Assembly (NCBI RefSeq): GCF_027595985.1
Contig: NC_073307.1
Span: 13,449,432 to 13,513,431 of the forward strand
DNA from: Sorex araneus
Lineage: Eukaryota; Chordata; Mammalia; Eulipotyphla; Soricidae
Length of the DNA stretch: 64,000 nt
Direction: 5' to 3'
Shown: positions 12,740-25,400 of the stretch, piece after piece
Position numbering within the stretch: the stretch's first letter is position 1
Layout of the letters: the number at the start of each line of letters is the position of its first letter
The notes under the pieces: generated by a model
What the model was told of the DNA's origin: nothing
Databases searched by the model: none
What the model saw: only the letters and a program-made list of their open reading frames with translations
Position numbers and translations under genes: made by a program

Positions 12740-13258
12740 AATATGCCTGTATTGCTGGGTCTAAGGAAGCTTAATTCTAGTTTTTTTGAGGAATGCCCAT
12801 ATTGTGAGACAAGGACTGTAGAAACAGGAGGATTGGTCCTGGCTGATAACCTGCCTCAGTTGCTGGGGGAGAAGGTAATTGAGATAGAGGAGGAACCACC
12901 ATGGCAATGATAGTTGGAGATGATCACTCTGGATAAGAACTGCATGTTGAAAGTAGGTAAAGGAACAAACATAATAACCTTTCAGCATCTGTATTACAAA
13001 TCAGAATGCCCAAAAGGGGGAGAGAGAGACAGACAGAATGTGAAAGAGAGAGTGAGAAAGAGAGAGAGAATTAAAGTGAGAAAGAGAGAGAAAGAGAAAG
13101 AGAGAAGAGCAGGTTGGGGGGTGAGAAGGGAGTGGCAGGAGTGAAACTGGGGTCACTGGTGGTGGGAAATGTATATTGGTGGAGCTATGGGTGTTGGAAC
13201 ATTGTATGACTAAAACCTGATCATGAACAGTTTTGTAACTGTATCTCTCAATAAAAAA
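12740..13258 (+). mobile_element. L1 3' end with a 5' inversion
   Basis: The left 70 bases (about 12740-12811) match the L1 passage in reverse orientation (tattgctgggtctaaggaag, then ctagtttttttgaggaatgc), as at 26,930-26,980 of this window. From about 12815 the element runs forward through ctgataacctgcctcagttg, a GA-rich tract at 13017-13110 and the usual ending gggtgttggaacattgtatg to a short poly(A) after 13244. Confidence 0.75.
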
Positions 13259-13394
13259 ACAACTATGTGCATACAAGCCTACATACATACATGTTGTTTT
13301 CATAAAAAAATCTCTGTACATTACAATCAAGAACTGTTAATCTGACTTCAACTCTAAGATCTGCCTAAGTAATTTCTGATATTTTTGTTGTTCA

Positions 13395-13560
13395 TGTTGG
13401 TTTGCTTGGTTTGTGGCCCATACCCAGTAGCACCCAGGGCTCAGTATTGGTTCTGTCCTCAGGATCCCTGCTGTGGTATTCAAGGAATTGAACGGGTGGC
13501 GGGGATTGAACCAAGGTTGGCTGTGTACATGACAACCTGCTATACTATCTTTTCAGCCCT
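13395..13560 (-). mobile_element. SOR-related SINE, old reverse copy
   Basis: Diverged reverse copy of the A-tailed class (gtggcccatacccagtagca at the tail end and tactatcttttcagcccttt at the head). It is the target into which the next element inserted. Confidence 0.7.
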
Positions 13561-13564
13561 TTCA

Positions 13565-13814
13565 CTGTTACTGTCACTGTCATCCCATTTCTCATTGATT
13601 CGTTCGAGCAGGCACTAGTAACGTCTCCATTGTGAGACTTGTTGTTACTGTGTTTTGGCATATCCAATATGCCACAGGTAGCTTGCCAGGCTCTGCCATG
13701 CGGGAGAGATACTCTCAGTAGCTTGCCGGGCTCTCCGAGAGGGGTAAAGGAATCGAAACCAGGTTGACCACGTGCAAGGCAAACGCCCTACCCGCTGTGC
13801 TATCGCTCCAGCCC
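13565..13814 (-). mobile_element. SOR-type SINE, CAGTG-tailed class
   Basis: Full reverse copy: tail as cactgttactgtcactgtca, body with aacgtctccattgtgagact, and head at about 13,765-13,814. The duplication ttcagccctttca at 13552-13564 and 13815-13827 shows insertion at the head end of the older SINE to its left. Confidence 0.93.
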
Positions 13815-13955
13815 TTCAGCCCTTTCATATAGTCTTATACAGTGTAGGGACCCAGGGGCCCATATGCAAGTTTTAAATTGAGGTCACTTCATTTCACTTT
13901 CTAGAATACTAAAACTAAATACTAAAAACTGTTCTCTGCAAATGTATTCTGAGTA

Positions 13956-14201
13956 GCACTGTAGCACTGTCGTCCCTTTGTTCACTGATCTGCCCAAGCG
14001 GGCACCAGTAACGTCTCCATTGTGAGACTTGTTGTTGGCCTATCGAATACACCACAGGGAGCTTGTCAGGCTCTGCTGTGCGGGTGGGATACTCTTGGTA
14101 GCTTGCTGGGCTCTCCGAGAGGGACAGAGGAATCGAACCTGAGTCGGCCGCTTGCAAGGCAAATGCCCTCCTGCTCTCCTGCTGTGTTATCGCTCCAGTC
14201 C
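13956..14201 (-). mobile_element. SOR-type SINE, CAGTG-tailed class
   Basis: Reverse copy lacking the usual tactgtttttggcat piece (a short deletion at about 14034) and with a small insertion of ctcctg in the head. A TACC run follows at 14202-14213. The duplication gtattctgagta at 13944-13955 and 14222-14233 encloses both. Confidence 0.88.
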
Positions 14202-14379
14202 TACCTACCTACCTTGGACTGGTATTCTGAGTAAGAAAAATAAAGAATGCTCATGTCTGTTCCAGCAGTTTAATGCATTCTTCAATGCGTGCTTTAAAAA
14301 TTCGCTGTCTGATCAAGAATACTGTCTATTGTAATCTTTTGTAGTTTCTGATGAGCTTTAGATTAAGAATGACAAGGCT

Positions 14380-14520
14380 AGAGCTGGGGAGACACTCCTC
14401 AATGGGCCCGAGCACACACTTTTCATGATACAGCTCTGGGTTCTATTCCCAGCACCAGATGGTCCCCGAACACCACCAGGAGAGAAACTGAGCTGAGAGC
14501 AATCTCCGAGTTCCACAAAA
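14380..14520 (+). mobile_element. SOR-related SINE, degenerate
   Basis: Recognisable by agagctggggagacactcct, gggttctattcccagcacca and atggtccccgaacaccacca, the order of the A-tailed class. It is heavily mutated. Confidence 0.55.
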
Positions 14521-14774
14521 ACCAAATTTGTATGCATGTGTGTATGTGTGTGGTGAGTGTTAGGTGTTGTGTGTGTTATTAATAAAGCAATTACAGCGTT
14601 GTGATACTGCTCTTATAATCTCAAGTTGGTGCAGCACGCAAACCTATGGGTAATTACTTTTCTCTTTAAAAGTAAGAAAATAACTAAATTTTTTGGACAG
14701 GTTTGTAGTTGATAGGTATAGCTTATATACACTACCTTAAGGAAATCTTAAATGTCTTTAAGAAAAAGTTGCTT

Positions 14775-14890
14775 TGGGCCTGGAAAATAGCAAGGAGTTG
14801 GAGCATACATTCTGCATGCAGGTCTTGTTTCCAGCCTCACATAGGTCCCAGAGCTGTGCCAGGTGTGGCCCAAACAAAACAAAACAAACG
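14775..14890 (+). mobile_element. SOR-related SINE, degenerate
   Basis: A short old copy: gggcctggaaaatagcaagg, a decayed B-box, ccaggtgtggcccaaac, then an AAAAC-rich end at 14,872-14,888. Confidence 0.55.
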
Positions 14891-16155
14891 TAACAAGGGT
14901 AAATTTTTTAAAAAATCATTTCAATGAGAGAAAAGATTTTCTTTTGGAAAATACTGCTACGTACTTTTATTTCTCCCAAGGAATATGTGATTTATATTCT
15001 GGTAAAGATTTTAGAGTCTGGGCAATCCCATACGATAGATGTTTCACATAAGATAACTTAATTTTTATTTCTCTGGTCTTAAGTTTCTCTTTGTACTTAA
15101 AAAACAAAGATGGTGAACTTGAACTAAATATCCTCAAAGATTTCTGCTATCTTAATGATAATATGGCTCTCCTTCCTAGTACTTTTATTAATTTAGAATA
15201 ATCCTTTTTTCCCCCTCCCTGAGTTCACATAAATGCTCCTAAAATACATATACATCAGTACATAGGAGATTTTTTGCTTTTTTAAATCATTTCTTTTCTC
15301 TTTATTTATGAGTGATAATTTTTACCATGTGTACTAAATTTTGCTATAATTTAAAAACGTCAAATTTCACTGGGGCTATGAAAGAATTCTCCAGGCTATG
15401 TAGAAAGCAACATCACAGCTGTCTGAAAAGTCAGCATGGTTAGGTTGGCTTGGCCTGGTTCCCAGGGTTTTCCAGGCATTAAGCAATATCTGAGAATTAA
15501 GTCCATCACCTTCAGAAGCTGCACTACTAACTCGCTGAATCACTGTAGCCCCGTTCAGCACATTGCTCTCTCATAATATATATAGAGTAATCTGAGAAAG
15601 CTGATTCTCCTTCCAAAGGCACCACATTCATAACTGAGGATATAACGTCTCTGGGATGCTGTCAATTTAACATTCTTCTGCTAAAACTGGTTGGATACAT
15701 GACCATTGGATACATGTTTTTTAAAAATTTTAAGAATATATAAAAATTCTCTTTTTCTTCCAGTGTGGGGGTGGGGAGTATAGGGACACACCAGTAGTTC
15801 TTGGGGCTATGTAATAGAGCCTCAGACTGAACCTGCGTCAGTTACATGCAAAGGAAGCACATAAACCCCTTTTGGCTGAGAATGTATTACAATTATTTAA
15901 ATGTTTCACTATTTTGTACACACTTGCTCAATTTTGTTCTGATACCTAAGCAGAAGAGTTGCATAATACATTTCCAAGGGGGCACTTTTTTCCTAAGGTA
16001 AGTAGAGTATCTTTCATAGGACAACTAACCATTTTACCTGAGCCACAGTGAACATACACTCCACAGGAAAGCTGCTGATACATGTCCACAGGGGCCTCTT
16101 GGGGGGGGGGGGTGCCAGGATTCAGAGATCATTGTACATGTTAAAGAATTTTATA
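14891..16155. other. Intergenic stretch with decayed SINE pieces
   Basis: No gene. About 15,770-15,870 is a badly decayed reverse SINE (gggacacaccagtagttctt). About 15,430-15,555 may be another. A run of 12-13 G lies at about 16,089-16,101. Confidence 0.45.
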
Positions 16156-16159
16156 TGTT

Positions 16160-16340
16160 CTGGGATTGAAGAGATAGCAGAGCAGGCAGGGTGTTTGCCT
16201 TGCATGCAGCTGACCTGGGTTCAGTCACAGCATCCCATATGGTCCCCTGAGCACTGGCAGGAATAATTCCTGAGTGCAGAGCCAGTAGTAACCCCTGGGC
16301 GATTCTGGGTGTGGCCACAAAACAACAACAAAAAATTTAA
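16160..16340 (+). mobile_element. SOR-type SINE, A-tailed class
   Basis: Sense copy with gattgaagagatagcagagc, gcatcccatatggtcccctg, ctgagtgcagagccagtagt and the end gggtgtggccacaaaac followed by A-rich sequence. Confidence 0.85.
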
Positions 16341-17215
16341 TCTGTCCTCACTGTGGTCACAGAAACATGTTGTCATTTAGAATAATATTCTACAATAAGA
16401 TTCTATAAGATTCTACGAAGACCTTATGGCGCATTGTCGAGGGTATCATGCAATGTCATATGTACCAAACTATCACAGTCCTATTTTATATACGGGAAAT
16501 GAAGACAAAGGGAGCTAGTAGATTTTCCTAAAGTGAGTCCACTAAAGTGACAGTAAATTATTTTTCTGAATCCTGGTTCAATATTCTCATATTATAGCAT
16601 ATATTGAACCTGTGGATAATGAAGCTATTAAAAACTGCCTATTGGGTGAATCTTTGATAGATGACTTGTTATCGTTGGCCTAAATTTTATCTTATAGCTA
16701 AGTTAGTTTTTAAAATTCATGAAAAACCATAGTAATAAGTAGCAGAAAACTTTATGTTACAAAAACAATAGCATCTGAAGTGTTCACCTGACTAAAGCCC
16801 TAATTGGTTGTTGCTAAGTTGCTTCGGATAGAAATTAAAATAAATATTTTGCTAATATTCAAGCAGATCAGAAATATTTTGAAACAAATGTACACTTAAA
16901 AATAGAAGTGAGGTACATTTTTTTGGTAAGTCCTATTTGTAGAATATTTATCATGCAACAGTGCTTGGTTTGTCCTATTCTATATCCATGGGAGTTCATT
17001 CCACATGTAAAGAAGTGTTTGCTCCTATTCAATGTCAAAACACAAATTGTAATAACCACCTCTAACCACAGTAACTTTAGAGAATTATACCATGCCTTTT
17101 TAAGAAAGGGGTGAACGCTGATGCCAAGTGCCATAGGTGAAGTTTGGAGGACAGAATAGAAATTGAATAAACCAAGGGAACTATTGGGTTAATGAACAGT
17201 ATATAATCTAATATC
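16341..17215. other. Intergenic stretch downstream of NDNF
   Basis: A MIR-like remnant (reverse orientation) may lie at 16,475-16,570. Otherwise nothing is recognised. Part of the interval nearest NDNF could belong to its 3' UTR if polyadenylation lies further downstream than proposed. Confidence 0.4.
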
Positions 17216-17830
17216 TTTAATTTTATGTACATGAATATAATGTATGCCAACTTTGTACATGAGATACATACAGTATTTAAACATTTTACTCAACAGATAA
17301 GAATTTACAATAGCAATATAACAGACTAGAGGACAGTCCACTTAATATACTTAAGATTAGATCTTTGCTTTAACAGGAACAAAATTTAATAGTTTACAAT
17401 CGTAGAAACACTGACAATTAAAACATGACTTTATAAAATAATTTATATATATATCCTAGCATCTATAGAGAAGAATGATTTGCATTTGAGGGTGTGTGCA
17501 ATGAATGGCATATTTTTAATTTTTAAGTAAATAAAATAATTTAGAAGCAGTTCATGCAGTGGTCAAAGCAAGGGATGGCAGTTCCTTCAAGATGTGTTCT
17601 AGTTTAACATTGAGGGGCATCAGACACACACTAGGTACCACAGGGGCACACGAGAACAAGTCTCCTCCAACAATGACACGGAAACATCAGTCTTCGCAAG
17701 CTGATATCCTTCTTTCCACAGCACAAGTACAGGTCACAACTTCTCTCAGCTGTGGGAGTAGTCAGTTTGTCCTCAAAGTGATTTCATGTCTATTCTGGAG
17801 TTCTACGTCATACCTCTCAACACAAGGTAA
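17216..17830 (-). other. NDNF: Probable NDNF 3' UTR
   Basis: Follows the NDNF stop codon on the minus strand and is AT-rich and free of recent SINEs. An ATTAAA hexamer (tttaat on the plus strand, 17216-17221) is one possible polyadenylation signal. Others of the same kind occur nearer the stop, at about 17,395 and 17,515, so the end is a guess. RNA reads would settle it. Confidence 0.4.
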
Positions 17831-19224
17831 TTAACAGAACTTTCGGGTTTTCACAACCTTACTCTGATACTTCACAGAGTGCCCCCCATGTCCTATGACA
17901 TACACATCCAGCAGGTAAGATTTTCCAGGCTGAAGGCCTTTAATTGTTTCTGTGGTCACTGCTTTTTGCAGGTTTTGACTGTGGAAATATTTACAGAGGA
18001 CCTTTTCCGATTTCTTTCTCGTATCTGGTCCTAGGCATTGGTTTTGTTCTCTTTTCTTTTGATCTTCGTTGTAATTGTCATCCACTTCCTTTTTGTAGAT
18101 GCAAAACTTGTTTCTTTCCTGAGTGCCCAGCCAGGCAATGGTGGCCGAGGAGCAGGTGCGAAGCTTGTCGAAGGCCTTGATTCGTGTGTCTTCGGGCAGT
18201 GCGGGAAAGGACTGCTTACTAGGCCTTGTGGTTGCCAGAATTTTCAACATGGAGGCGCCTTTCCTGTTTCCTTTCAGTCGAATGAGATATTTTGCTTTTG
18301 GTTTTCCCCTAAGCTGAAAATGCCGAATGCCTTCCACGTTCTGAGACAGAAGCAGTTTCCCATCTCTTCTCACCTGGATTTGGACAGCGTCCAGACACGA
18401 GTGAATAAAGAAGGTGACTTTCTGATGAGAAGATACTGGTGCAAACCGGAGAAACTTGGTTCCTTTCCTTTTCACAAAGACATCTGTAACCTTCCCATCC
18501 TTGAGCTCCACAGTCTTCTGTTTTGCCTCTTCCTTGGTCCTGGCAAAGGTGCCCACGTAAGCAGTACTCATGTTGGTGTTGGTGTTGACCATGAAGACAT
18601 CAAAGTAATATTGTGTGTCAGGCTTCAGATCCGAGATGGTGAAGAGGTTCTTGTTTCCTATGCAGATTTTCTGAATGTCCACCTTGGGCCTAGGGTAGAT
18701 GTGCCGTCCCATCTTTTGAGGAGGCTTTGAGAGGAAGCTACGCTCTTTCCCCAGGTGTTCGGAAGGAAATCCAAAGTGGGCAAAGTCAAAGGGACTGAAA
18801 TCCAGACCAGGTTTGGGTGCCAGCATAAACGCATCATCTGCACTCAGTTTTGCTTCCACTGCACAGAGGCTTTTGAAATTATGTTCTTTGTTGATGACCA
18901 CGCAGTACTGGATGGGCTGTTTCAGCAAAGAGGCTGTGGGACTCGGTTTCCAGGCCAAAGTGATGGTTGTGCGTCCCAGGGAGGTCACGTCTACTCGTGG
19001 GTCATAAGGTAATTCGGGGTAGGGCTGATCAGACTCTGGTGTCGTGGTGGCGTAAACTTTGAAATGGGTGTCTTTCTCTGTTGAGAGAAGATCTAACTGA
19101 TACAAACCAGATGGAGAACTGGAAGATATGAAATATTCCACATCGTTGCCTTTGTAGGAGAATAGTTCTGTCCCTTCCTCATTAAGGATCTGCTGTTTCT
19201 GCTGTTCCAGAGGCTCTGGATCTC
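17831..19224 (-). CDS. NDNF: NDNF coding exon 4 (last exon)
   Basis: Begins after the acceptor ttccag (AG at 19226-19225) with the last two bases of a glycine codon, and runs 463 further residues to a TAA stop at 17833-17831. It encodes most of the mature protein, including both fibronectin type III-like regions and the sequon at residue 322. The open frame continues a few codons upstream of the acceptor, which makes a false methionine start at 19243; splice phase excludes it. The exon is unusually long and intronless for a gene of this kind but matches the known gene structure. Confidence 0.97.
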
Positions 19225-22200
19225 CTGGAAGACACAGAAACACAGAAATACAGACTACAAATCAAGAGCTGTGCTGTCCTTGACAATCTTAAACTATGCT
19301 TTTGAGACTTCCTTTTATATTATGAAAATGATTCAGAATCTCAGAAGAAAATTGGAAAATGGAGAAAAGGAATCATGTTTTTAAGAAATCATTCCTCTAT
19401 GAACTACTTTGGTTTATTTTCTTCCGGTCTTATCTTTCACATATTTGCATGGAATGAATTCTAGGTTTCAGTCTTTTCTATGCCTTAATATATCTTTTAC
19501 ACAAGCATGTGGGTTCTGGGGAAATCTCCACTCTTATTTTTAAAAAGTTTTATTCATCTAGGGGAGGGCTTCCCCAACTCTGCAGGCAGGCCTAATGATT
19601 CTGCGATTCTGGGTCTACCAGAACGACACCTGATGGTGCTCAAGAGACCATTGGGTGTGAAAGATTGAATTATCCTTGGGGACTCAACTTGGGATTCAAC
19701 ATACAGGGCATGTATTCTAGCCCTGCACATTGGCTCTCTGGCCCAAACTTTCATTTTTGAATACTATTTTTTCTCACTAATACCATGTTATCAAAGTAAT
19801 TCTGTAGGTCAATTTTTGACCATTCTAAAGAGGCTTTTATGCTTAGTAAGATTTCTCAAAATTTATATGGTTTCTTCAGCATAGATTCCAATAAGTGAAA
19901 TTCTAAGTCAATGATTAATCTTTATTGCCTGTCTGTTTGCCAAAAACTACTCTATTAGTTTATATTGTGTGTGAAACACTACGCTAATTTCAATTTTGTT
20001 GGTAGAATGAGATAATCTAGTTAAAATATAGAATATAATGCATGGGACAGGACTGATACAATAAAGGCTTTTAGTGTATAGACCACATGTTTTGAAACAA
20101 TATGGGGAAGCATTGAAACCAAACTAATGTTACCCATATTTGGTCACTGTTAATACTGGATATTGCACAGATAATGATGTGTAGGCAAGTTTTCAAGACC
20201 TGATGTAAGATTTTGTAGTCAACGATGTAGGTAGAGAATGCGGAAGGCAGAATTTCATGTTCCCAACCATGAGATTAACAGTTATCACAGTTACTCATTT
20301 TCTCCAGGGCCTCTCATCCTTCCACAAGTAACCGGTATGTCCCATAGTTCCAAGGTGCTCTCATCACTGCCAATCCTGAAGGCACCAGCTTCAATGCTTC
20401 TCCCCATTCAGCTATAATGCCTTGGTCCTGAAGGGCGCAGCATCACTCTAGGGCCTCACATGGGTGCTTCTATTCATCTCTTTAAATTTTGTTATTTCCC
20501 TTCCTTCTTCTGCATGTCTGAAAATTTGGAGGGCCACCCCCCGCACTGCTCAGCGTGGTGTTCCTGGGCGGTGATAAGGAGACCGTTTTGGGGATCAAGC
20601 CCAGGCCTCCTGTGTGCAAAGCATGTACTCCAGCATGTCAAGCTATCTCTCTGGCCCTGCATCTTTCTTTTATAAACGCACAATTTTTACTAAAGTGATA
20701 TTGGTTTATAGTATATAGATTTCAGGTATACATGACCATAAACTCACATCTGCAGGTAGAACACTAAATTTGTCACTAAAAGTATAAATCCATCCGTCAC
20801 CATATGATTAAACCTTTTTCAGATGGACTTATTCATCCCATTTCCCTCCCCTTTGTGAATCACCAATTCTATTTCTGATAGTCTAAAAGTTTTTGTTTTA
20901 TTAATTTATTCACTTTGTTTCTTTATGTATCATATGTATGTAAACATAGTATTTATCTTTATCCACTGACTTTTTTTTAACACCCATTGATGCACAGTGG
21001 TTACTACTGGCTATGCACTCAGGAATTACTCCTGGCGGTGCTTGGTGGACCATATGGGATGCTGGGAATTGAACCTAGGTCGGCCGCGTGCAAGGCAGAT
21101 ACCCTATCCGCTGTGCTATTGCTCCAGCCCCATCCACTGACTTATTTCACTAAACATAATTCCTTTTAGGTCTGTCCATGTTGTTGGAAATGATAGGATT
21201 TCCTTTTTTTTTTTTTGGTTGTAGAATAAAATTCTGTTGTGTAGACATCATTCACTCATTTCCCCTTAGGAACTTAGGTTGTTCGTACTCTTGGCTATTA
21301 TGAGTAACGTTACCATGGTCATGAGGATGCATGCTTTTTTTTCCCCCTTAAGTTACATCTCCCTTAAATGCTTAACCAGCTCTCCTGCTGATACAGTTCT
21401 TTTAATTTAGGATTTTCAGTGGTACTAAATGGTCAGTTTTGCCTCTTGGTGTTTCCACCCTTTATTCCCAAGGAATAAAACGTTCTTAACCTTGCCTGCA
21501 TAGATTAAGGATTTTTCATTCCCAATGTCTAGACCACACTCCACAGCAACTAAACAAGGGACTTTGGCAAATAGGATCTAGGCCTTAGAACTATTTCAAG
21601 CTCCCAGTAGTGGTCCCAAAGTTCAGGCAAATCTGCACACCTCAGCCAGGGGGCTAGTGTTTCTCCCTGTCCCTTATTCCTTCAGTCCCTTCTTCTGACC
21701 TTTTAGTTTAATCAAGGTCACAGTTACCTGATGCCATGCCTCATTTCCTCATCTCCATCCCAAACTTTAGCTTGATCTATGCTACCTGTTCTGTGTTTTT
21801 TCACTAACAAGTGGCGATTTCACTGGAAGTGTTGGGAAAGATCTACAGCTCCTTACCTGAGCCTTCGCCACTGCCCTCCTCTGGCAGCTCCTGCAGGGTC
21901 AGAGTCCACTCCAAAGGCGCATCACAGGGTGTCACAGTGACGGACAGTGGAGTGTTGTCCTCTTCAACCACAAAGAAGTACCTGTGTGAAAGAGGACCGG
22001 TTCAGACCGAGATCAAGTGTTGGAACACTTAAAATCAAGACCCAGGAAAAAGGTTTTGTTCACTGAACAGAGCAAAGGAGCAGGCCATTAGGCATAAAAC
22101 CTGGCTGGCTATTCTAGGAAATACGTTCAGCATTAATTGTAGAAGTTCTGCAACCAGATTTACCGTGAGTGAAGTGTGAAATAATGAAACGATGCTGAAG

Positions 22201-22454
22201 CAAACATAATTTAAGAATCAACAACTACCTGTTCCAGCGTGTTATTTGACATAGTTCCTGCCACTGGAAAGTAAGTTACAAGCCAGAAGAATTTCCCAGT
22301 ATGGGGACCCAGAGGTACTATGCTTTCCATAAATTTAGGGTTAAATCTGTAAGTTATCCTGAGGGTTTGTGACATAGTCACCAACTATTTCTAAAGATCA
22401 TTTTCACAGCAACCGAAGTCTTAAGTGTTGGTCTTTGACAAAGTAACACTGTAT

Positions 22455-22495
<41 letters not shown>

Positions 22496-25400
22496 AGCTT
22501 TTCCATTCCCTAAGTTTGGGAGGTTGGGTCATACCTTGGTCGTGCTCAGGGGCTATTCCTAGCTCTGTGCTCAGGAGTGACCCCTGGTGGTCTTGGGAGA
22601 CCAGAAGCATTTTGGGCCTGGGTCAGTAAAGGCAGGCGAGAGCCTTACTCCCCATACTATCTTTTCTGTCCTCCAAATTTGAGGGGGGATGGAGAGGAGG
22701 GGTTGGTTGGTTTGTTTCCATTTTTTCAAACTTTATCGAAACACTGTGGTTTACAAAGATGTTCATGATACAGTCGTTTGAGGCATTCAATGTTCCAACA
22801 CCAATCCCACGACCAGAATGATTTTCCCTCCACTATTGTTCCCAGATTCCCGCCTGCCTCCCAAGCCTGCCCTTTTTATCAGGCACAAAATAATTTACTT
22901 TATGCTGCCTGTTATAACAAAAATGGCTAATGGAATTATGAAAAAAATACTTCAGTAAAAGATTTTTTTTTTAATTGTTACATCTCACTATGGAGTCAGG
23001 AAAGCCTGAGAGTTTATTAAGCTGTATGTTACTGCTAGTTTAGGCTTCCGTGTCACTGTTTTTGTTTATTGAGTTTACTTAGTTGGCTTCTATGCTACTT
23101 TCCTATCTAATTGGATGTGCTCCTACTTGCTCCAACATTTTTGAATAGAGGTAACTATCATTTGCAATGCATTTTTAAGTGTAAATATATGTCCAAGGAT
23201 GGAAAGAGAAACTTCTTTATCATTTTTTTCCCTGACATTTCCAGATGAATTAAACAACCTAGTGATATGTGTGTATAGGGGGGTGTCATACTGGGAATCA
23301 AACTTTACATATGCAAAGGCACACACTCTATCACTTGAGCCATAACCCACTCTCCTCAAAGTATTTTTTAAGGGCCTGGAGAGACAGTACATCTGGTAAG
23401 ATCCCTGCCTTTCACATGGTCTACCTGGATATGAACTCTGGCACCCCAAATAGTTCCCCAAATCTCACTGTTGCCCAAGGATGTTCACTGAGCATAGAGT
23501 TAGGAGTAAACCCTGAGTGCCGCTAAGTGTCACTCAACCTCCCTGCCCCCTTCTCATTTTTTTAAAGGAGAATAAAAATATTGCCTAACAGAGCAGTGTC
23601 ATACAGTCTTAGTGGACAACACTCAGATGATTTAATTATCTTTCAAAGTTTATCATCTTGTAAATGAGCAAATGATGGTTTCAGTTCTATCAAGCCTAGA
23701 GTAGTTCAATGATCCTATGGCAAAGAAGAAGGAAATTTTACCTCCTGTAGATTATATGTCCTGGGATCTCTGTTTCTCCACTTTCTCAATATTAACCACA
23801 CTCAGCTCGAACTGCTTATATATGGTAACTCGCAAATTTATATGGTCAGTCTGAAATTCTAGATAAAATTATTTGCTTGCCATCTTAACTGATATGATGG
23901 AAATTTTCAAATTTAAGATCACTATCACTGTCATCCCACTGTTTATCAAATTGCCTGAGCAGGCGCCAGTAACATCTTCATTTGTCCCTGTCATGTGCTT
24001 ATGTAGCCTGATGGCATTTGCTCGCTCCAGGAACATGAAGAGCACGTTGTTGTTACTGTTTTTGGCATATCAAATACACCACGGGTAGCTTGCCAGGCTC
24101 TGCCATGCAAATTTAAGATATTTACTCTAAAATCTTGATTCTCTCCCCTACTTAAGCTTCCTCTGAAGTCTATCCTCTCTCAGTAAATGACAGCCCCAAT
24201 CTCCCAGGACAAACATTTTAGAGTCATGTTTCCTTTTTCCTCTTAACTCCACACAGACAGACATTTTTTACTCCAACTTTGCAATCATATTGAGAATCCA
24301 TCATCTGGTCCCATTTTCCCTGTCTACACCTAATTCAAACCACCATGACTTGTAGCCTGGACACTGTAGTGGCCTCCCGACTGATCTACAGTTTTCATCC
24401 TTGACTGCCCCCCCCCTTAGTTTATATAATCCCTTCTACAGGGTGATCCTCGAATACACAGCAGATTATAACTTGCTCAAAACCCTCCAAGGGTACAGAG
24501 TAAAAGTCATATTCTGCACAGTGATTTGGATCTCCAGTTAACCTCTACACTATTTTCCTCATGCACTGCCTACTCCTTTGCTCAGTTCCTCCCTGTCTTT
24601 AAAACAAATGTTAAACGCTAGATTCAGGACCCTTGCTATCATGCACACTGTCACCTTCCTGCATATAAAGGATTTCTCATCTTCATTATTCTTCAATATC
24701 TGTCAACCCAATACCTGTAAATTCCTGTGTATCTTTTAATTTTTCCATCTTCATTGATAAAGATTTGAAGACCAAAATATGTGGTGCCAAATATGGAGCC
24801 AGGGTCAGCTACGTGCCAGTCAAGCACCCTAACTCCTATACTATCACGCTGGACCCAACCCTTAATTCTGAATTGATTCTCTTATACATCCCCAGAGTCC
24901 TAGGAGGAGATTTTTTTAAGTCCTAGACTTTTTACATTGGGTCTTCATTTCAATTTGTGTAAGTGTATTTGTAATAGTTTTTGATTTATGCCTTTTCGTT
25001 CCACAAATGGACCACTTGGGCATTTCCTATATAATTTTATTATTCATTAGAACAGAATTTAAATGATAGATACTTAATAAATATTTTTGGGGGGTCACAC
25101 CCAGCGATGCTCAGGGGTTACTCCTGGCTTTGCACTCAGGAATCACTCCTGGAGTGCTTGGAGGACCATATGGGATGCCGGGGATTGAACCTGGGTCGGC
25201 CGTGTGCAAGGCAAATGCCCTACCCGCTGTGCTATCGCTCCGGCCCCCTTAATAAACATTTTTGAGTGAAAGAGCTGTCAAATCAATTAAAAGAGGCTCC
25301 TGAAATCTAATATTATTGTTACTGTTCTAGCTTAACAGTATTTAAACCTACTGTTTCTATTTTAACATAATACAAACTGGAGGTTTATTGCAACTTATCT

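Larger units (their letters stand above)
19225..21856 (-). other. NDNF: NDNF intron 3
   Basis: A 2.6-kb phase-1 intron with GT-AG ends: donor GTAAGG from 21856 and acceptor AG at 19226-19225. It holds decayed SINEs at 19,555-19,745 and 20,520-20,660, an L1 piece, and a SINE inside that L1. Confidence 0.9.

Noticed and set aside
18038-18730. A 230-codon plus-strand frame opposite NDNF exon 4
   Set aside because: It is the antisense shadow of a well-conserved coding exon and has no independent support.
19225-19243. Methionine start at 19243 for the last NDNF exon
   Set aside because: These codons lie in the intron, upstream of a good acceptor. The spliced frame joins in phase to exon 3 and restores the full-length protein.
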